From Puffinus mauretanicus (taxonomy: Eukaryota > Chordata > Aves > Procellariiformes > Procellariidae), in assembly GCA_023333565.1 (NCBI GenBank), contig JAJKFH010000668.1:493613-557612 (forward strand): DNA of 64,000 nucleotides, in the 5' to 3' direction. The notes under the pieces are model-generated. The model saw nothing but the letters and a program-made list of their open reading frames with translations, was not told the DNA's origin and made no database searches. This document shows positions 58,801 through 64,000 of this stretch, piece by piece (the first letter of the stretch is position 1; every line of letters begins with the position of its first letter). The position numbers and the translations under genes are program-made.

Positions 58801-61030
58801 CGCTAGCCTGTTTGCTGCTGCAGCGTTGTACCTCGCCGCCGTGCTCCGTGGAGTGCAAAATAACCTCTGCGGCTGGGTTCTGGGGGAGGAACCGCCTCTC
58901 GGCTTTCTGCTGGCGTAGAAGAGCACTTTTCTTGCTCTCTGTACTCAGACCTGTTTTTTTTTAATGAGGGTTCATGTATAAAGTTGGGGGTTTTTGAAGG
59001 TGTGTGTGGACAATAGTCTGCAAGTTTTCCGGTCATTGTATAGAAGAAGAAATGGTCCAAGTCCCTCCAGTCACCCGGGGAGGAAAAAAAGAGAGAAATG
59101 TAGGATTTCGCTATGGGTAAAGGATGTTTCATTCATGGATTTCAGAGCCCTTTGTCAAGGAGGTAGATTCCTCTAGTCCTGCAAAGAAGCTCTGCTGTAA
59201 GAGGTGGCGTTATCTGTGTTGGCCGATCTCCATCCCCCGGGTTAGGGACCTTCCACCACCGTTACCGATGTCACCGTGAATGCACCGGGCCCTCGGTCCC
59301 CTTCTGTGGAAGGGTAGCGTTGCGAGTTAAGCATTGTATTCTGCTTCTTGCTATTCATCTGGCTTCACCCAGATCACCTGTGCTTTAGATTTCATATTTG
59401 TGAAATAAATAAGGAGAAAATGAGGAATATTCCTCAGGGCTGCCTTGCAAACAGCGCTGGAAACTACAACCTGGGGTGGGACTGGCGGGACGCGGTGTTA
59501 AGGGCAAGAGGCAGCCCTCGATGAGTGAGGACGTGGGTGAAGCTGTGGTAAGGTGTCGCAAGCGTTTTGTTCAATTTATTGCTAATACGCTTGCTGCGTG
59601 GCTTTAGGGACTTCGGGGGTGACCGTGTCTCTTGGAAGCGGAACTTCCACGCACGTTTTTAGCTGCACTCGCAATTTTGCTCCTGCCTTTCCGAAGGCGC
59701 TGTCAGCGTCCCTCCGGCTCCGGGGACTCTTCGCGGGGAGCGTCCGGGGTAGTGTTCCTCGCCAAATGCTGCAAACAAGATGGTAGACTTAATCCTGCAG
59801 TGCTCTGTGGGTACTGGAGCTGCTCTGAAGTTGTGGCTCTTTGTTTACTGGGGAATACAGGCTGCACGTTGGGAAGGTAGCTGGAAATATTGGAAAACCT
59901 GCTGTAGAGTCTCCTCTGATGTCTTTTCTGTTCCACTCAACAAAGCTCTTCTACACAACTAGCAGGATTTTTCTGTATAAAAAATTAGCTTTACTTAGTT
60001 TTTGTCTAAATCCTTCTTCTGATCTTTATTTTCTTCCCTCACATGATGGAAAGGTGAATGGAAGTGGCACTTCAGCCACAAAAGCCTTTCCTTTAGAAAC
60101 ACTGGTTGTTTTTGTTTTAAAAAATTTTAAAGGGGGCTTTGCAGGGGAGAATGGAGAAGCGTTTTCTTTTTAAGTTACGCTGGGGAATAAAAGTATAAAG
60201 GAAAGAAATGATCATAACTGTACTGGCAACGGAACAATATTTTTTTTTGAGTACCAGAGCTAATTGAAGGAGGAATTCACACAACAATTTTTGCAATCTA
60301 AGGATGAGTAAACATTAAAGGGGATGCTGTACTTCTGATGCATGCTAATGTGTGACTGCATGCATGGAAGGGAGAAGATGTCCCTAACATTAAATTTGAG
60401 ATGAACGTCTCAGATGTTACACTTCAGTATTTTCTTCTTTACGTTGCCAGATCAAAGACGCGAGCTAAAGCCCACGTCCAAGGATACCTGTTGAGAGGAT
60501 GAAACTTCAATGCACCTACGAGATGAAATCTCTAGAAAAAGGGGATATTGAGTCCAATTTGGTGGAAGTGCTTCCATTGCTGTGGATCTGTACGGATCTT
60601 GTTTGCTTCAGCAGGGTTTCTTACGGCTTCGGAGAGCCCCCTGCCCATGTAGAGGTGCTTGCAGACAATTACCAGCGGTTTTAATTAACATCAGTTTCTG
60701 GGATGTAGGCAAATGGGGGGCTGACATGTTAGAACACGTCGCCCCGTTCCTGGTAATCGTGGCTCCTGGGCGTGATGAGGTTTGTATCATCGCTTCCAGT
60801 GCTGGCAAATGGAACCGATACGGCGTTGAACTTGCGTGCGAACGTAGGGTCGCGTCGGCTGATGCCTCCTCACGCCCCTGCTTGTCGGAAGCTTCTCCTG
60901 ATCTCGTTTCTGTGCTGGCCATGCTGCAAACCATAGCAACTGCTGTTGTCGGCACGCGGGGATCCTCTTGCTCTCTTTGCAATCAGAGTACGCTCCCGTC
61001 TGCTGGTTAATAAGAGCCGGGAAATGGAAA
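52831..61030. other. FAM174C 3'UTR (end unresolved) and downstream intergenic DNA
   Basis: After the FAM174C stop no AATAAA is seen until 55389-55394, so the 3'UTR either uses a variant signal soon after 52900 or runs about 2.5 kb. The rest shows no coding exon I can support. The expected next gene by synteny, EFNA2 (ephrin-A2), is not present in recognisable form. Confidence 0.5.
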
Positions 61031-61049
61031 TGTCGAGATTTGTAGGTTT

Positions 61050-61110
61050 TGCAGCTAGAAGAGACCATTATGTTCATCGCGCTCGGCCTCCCGCAGAGCA
61101 CCGGCTGGTT
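61050..61110 (-). repeat. CR1-like LINE fragment
   Basis: GCAGCTAGAAGAGACCATTA, then GTTCATC and CCTCCCGCAGAGCACCGG, follow the widespread sauropsid CR1 segment 'ccagaagggaccattatgatcatctagtctgacctcctgcataac'. It is short and diverged, so only the family is proposed. Confidence 0.5.
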
Positions 61111-62590
61111 TGTCCTTTTTTTCTGTGCAGTGAAACTAGAAGGTTTTTCTTGGAAAAGGTGCCAGCCTTCGTCTGAAAGAACTGAGTGATGGAGCGTTTA
61201 CTGCATCCCCGATACGCTGCTGATATGTTCTGGTGGTTAATTACTCTCGCTCTTTTAAAGCGAAAACCGCACGTACTTAAAATAATCCTAATCGTTTCAT
61301 TGTTCAACCCGAGCTGAGTGTGCGCTACCCCCTCTTTCTGACAGAAGTGGTGTAAATACTGTTTCTGATAGTGAAAAACCTGACGGGTGTTAACGCCGTG
61401 AACAAGCAGTTGGGGGTTTTGAGCCTTTGGGGGGGGGCCACGGTGCTGCTTTACCTCCGAGACCCCAGGCAGGGCTGTGGAGTGGTTTTATCCTGGCACT
61501 ACCTTAGAGCGGCGCCTTCTCCAAGGACGTCCCAGCTGAGGTCGACTTCTCCACCAAATGCAACTTTCGGCTCTCCCTGCCTGGTGTTTGCTCATGATCG
61601 ATGCCTTCTTGGGGTGTTTTGCAAAGCTGTCCCTGCAGGTCCCGTGCCCACGGCCACCATCGGGCACTGCCGGAGGAGTCGCCCAGCTCTGGAGCATCAG
61701 CCCACCCTGCGTGGTCATAATTTGTTCATTTAGCTTTTGCGTGCATCAAATCTGAACCTTCTGCCTCCGTTCAAAGCAGGCCAGAGGCATCTCGCCGAAA
61801 TCCGCGGTGGCAGGGTGGGCTGGCCCACCTCCGCCCGGCTCCTGCGGCCAAGGACATCCCCGGGGAGCAATTCCCGACGGGATGTTTCCCTGGATGGAGG
61901 GTTTGCTGTGGCACCGGGCTGGGGAGCCTCATCAGAGAATGGGGAATCTCAAAAAAGATGAGCAGAACTACGGCAGCGCGGCGGTCATTGTGTGCAGCTG
62001 AAGGCACAGCGGGACCTGGGGACGCGTTGGTTCAAATTCTCTGGTACAGGGTATATTCTGATCTCTTTTTTTGCCGGTGTTATTTTAATCTGCTTTTCTC
62101 TCACATCAAACTCCCTCTTTCTAAAGAATGCAGAGAGGTATTAGGTTTGTGCCCTTTGTGATATATAGCAAAGGTTTGAGATACTTTTTTCTTTTAGAAG
62201 TGGAGGGTTTTATCCATGTTACAACTTTAGCTTCTCCGCAGTCATCGTTTTGGCTTCTCGACTGGCTTGGATGAGCGCACTGAAAACGTTTTCTGTGTTT
62301 AGCGAGGAAGGGAGGACTGTATGTCCTTAACGAAGGTTCCTATTCCTTTCACACATGCGCACGCAGGTATTAACGGGTGGCTCAGGCCATTTTCGTGAAA
62401 GCAGTGTTCAAAACAAAAGAACTTTCTTCCTCCATCTGACGCCGGCAGGAACGTCCCCGTTGCCTTACCAGGCTTCAGATCGAGGTGTTTGCTATGCACC
62501 ACTTCCACCCAGGGTGGTTTCGCTGGGGGCCGTGCAGGCACGCAGCCCTTTCCCTCCGAAACGTTTGTTTTCCACATAGCAAATAACACG
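61111..62590. other. Unassigned intergenic stretch
   Basis: Nothing beyond scattered short open frames is visible. A tRNA B-box-like GGTTCAAATTC at about 62030 has no matching A box or cloverleaf upstream. Confidence 0.5.
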
Positions 62591-62599
62591 TAGGGAACC

Positions 62600-62735
62600 T
62601 TTTTTTTTTTTTTTTTTTATTTTTAAATGAAGGAAGGATTAAGGCGCAGCGAGAACTGATTTGCCGAAGGGCATCCAGGGAAGCGGTGGCAGATCAGAGA
62701 ACCGAAGTGCGATCCTCGGGTCTCAGCCCCACCAC
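62600..62735 (+). repeat. Poly(T) run joined to a MIR relic
   Basis: A T run (62599-62618) leads through ATTTTTAAATGAAGGAAGG into GCGCAGCGAGAACTGATTTG, CCGAAGGGCATCCAGGGAAG, GGTGGCAGATCAGAGAACCG and CGATCCTCGGGTCTC. This follows MIR order: 'ttttacagatgaggaaactgaggcacagagaggttaag', then 'taacttgcccaaggtcacacagctagtaagtggcagagccgggattcgaacccaggtc'. It is the longest MIR match in the window. Confidence 0.6.
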
Positions 62736-62739
62736 CGTT

Positions 62740-64000
62740 TTTCTTCCCTGCTCTTTGGCTGCCCGCAGCGTCTTAGGGCATAACCAGGACTCAAATTTCC
62801 ATCCTCTTAAAAGAGGCAATTTAAGGAGATTTCCAGGGGAGCAAAGCTCCTCGTCCACCTCCCCTTCCCCTCTGTTTCTGCAGGTCACCTCTTGGGTGGC
62901 TGAAGATGTTTTTCTCCCCCTTTCTCCATCCCCACGCGCTCCTTTTAGAGGCTCTTTGCTCTCCTCACTTTCCCACAGCTCAGAGCCATTCTCCCAGCTT
63001 CAAAAGGTTTACTAATTACCCTAATGAGGTCAGGAGAGACCAAATGCTTCTGTGACTTAAAGCAGGGGTGGGAGGGGTTTGGAAGGGGGGGGAAATATCT
63101 TGACTTGTGCCTATACCGAGGTGTCTGTGGGAAGGTAGCGTCTCTACCTCCACTCGTTCTCCCCCACCTTCCCATCTCGAGCAGAAAAAAAGGAAATGTG
63201 GACAGAAGGTCTCAAATGTATCAAACAGCTTTTTAAAAGAAATTCCTTTTGCCTGTCAAAAGAACAAACAGATACACCAAAAACTGTCAGAATTAGTGTT
63301 GGAGTAATTGCAGAAGCTCTCCAAGGTTAATGCTCCATTAGCGAACAGCTCTCGCGCAGCTAAAAGCCAGGACGAGACAGGTTGTCAAAGGCTTGCTGGA
63401 GATTAAAGAGCTGCGTTCCCAGCCTAAACTCTCTTGTGGATGTTGTTTGGAAGGGGAGGGAAGGGGGGGTGTTTGTGGGATGGAGAGAACACCAGCCATG
63501 GCTTGTGCTGCCCTGGCATCGATGGAGAAGCGTGACCCGGAGCGGGAGGAATGGTTTTCAATGCTCGGTGAGGTCCCTGCTCCCTGGGTCCTGGGGTTTC
63601 GGAGGGTTTGCTCTCGTTTAAACACTCGACAAGTTCTTTAGGCCAAGTTTAAAAGCGTGTGCTGGGGGCAGTGCCAGCCCCGAGTCTGCAGGGAGCCTGG
63701 AAGGGCAGCGCGGGGCCGGGGAACCGTCCTGGTTTATTCCAAGCTGGAGACGCGCTGGGTCCCCGGAGAGGAGCGGGGCTGGGAGGAGCGGGGTGCTGGA
63801 GGCCCCGGCACTTCAGAAATTAATTCTGCCTGGGTTTCAGTCAGCCCGGTGGGATTTGTAGTGAGCAGGGCATCAGTTTTAAATTGAATCGGGGCCTGAT
63901 TTCATCTCCCAGGTCAGCTCATTTAAATAGAATTGACCTTGATTTTTCTTTTGTGGAAGAAAGGAAAACCATTCCTAACTCGCAGCGAGGCAGCACCCTC
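62740..64000. other. Intergenic DNA to the window end
   Basis: Composition is mixed and no repeat or gene was recognised. Small open frames such as those around 63380-63640 have no domain or splice support. Confidence 0.5.

Noticed and set aside
62020..62050. tRNA-like B box GGTTCAAATTC
   Set aside because: No A box at the right distance and no cloverleaf stems could be drawn.
52831..64000. EFNA2 coding exons, expected next by synteny
   Set aside because: None of the ephrin-A2 signature sequence (for example the RYAVYWN-type start of the receptor-binding domain) appears in any frame. The gene probably lies beyond the window.

Overview
This window is vertebrate nuclear DNA, most likely from a bird, on a GC-rich microchromosome equivalent to chicken chromosome 28. 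It carries three spliced protein genes, all on the + strand: MIDN (midnolin), CIRBP (cold-inducible RNA-binding protein) and FAM174C (C19orf24). Their order and orientation match human 19p13.3 (ATP5F1D-MIDN-CIRBP-FAM174C-EFNA2). Exon joins were read from conserved protein sequence, splice dinucleotides and phase. They give uninterrupted proteins of 483, 171 and 130 residues. The avian assignment rests on the synteny, old CR1 LINE fragments, MIR-like SINE relics and the extreme G/C homopolymer content of the left half.

Layout. 1-936: MIDN CpG-island promoter and 5'UTR. 937-12801: MIDN coding exons 1-7, with a 5.8 kb intron 3. 12802 to about 13950: MIDN 3'UTR. About 13.95-41.7 kb: a 28 kb GC-rich intergenic stretch with no gene I can support. 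It is full of minisatellites, alternating CA/TG/CG tracts and dense transcription-factor motifs (perfect CRE, CArG, MEF2, AP-1, RFX and GATA/RUNX matches). 41.7-42.5 kb: CIRBP CpG-island promoter. 42.44-45.68 kb: CIRBP. 46.86-47.30 kb: two further exon-like segments that may be an alternative CIRBP 3' end. 51.04-51.25 kb: a 20-bp minisatellite just before FAM174C. 51.45-52.83 kb: FAM174C coding exons. 52.9-64 kb: AT-richer intergenic DNA towards the expected EFNA2, with no coding exon recognised. Base composition falls clearly from the left half to the right half, with the step near 33-43 kb.

How the genes relate. MIDN is known as a stimulus-induced adaptor that sends short-lived nuclear proteins (FOSB, EGR1, NR4A1, IRF4) to the proteasome without ubiquitin. 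CIRBP is a stress- and cold-regulated RNA-binding protein. FAM174C is a small single-pass membrane protein. They share a neighbourhood, not a pathway. The main inferences from the hunt are: (1) an immediate-early-type regulatory code in and downstream of MIDN; (2) a possible alternative C-terminal exon of CIRBP that is phase-compatible with exon 6; (3) an 81-unit indel-free pentamer array whose variation looks like CpG decay; and (4) a minisatellite carrying nine CACGTG E-boxes at near-30-bp spacing.
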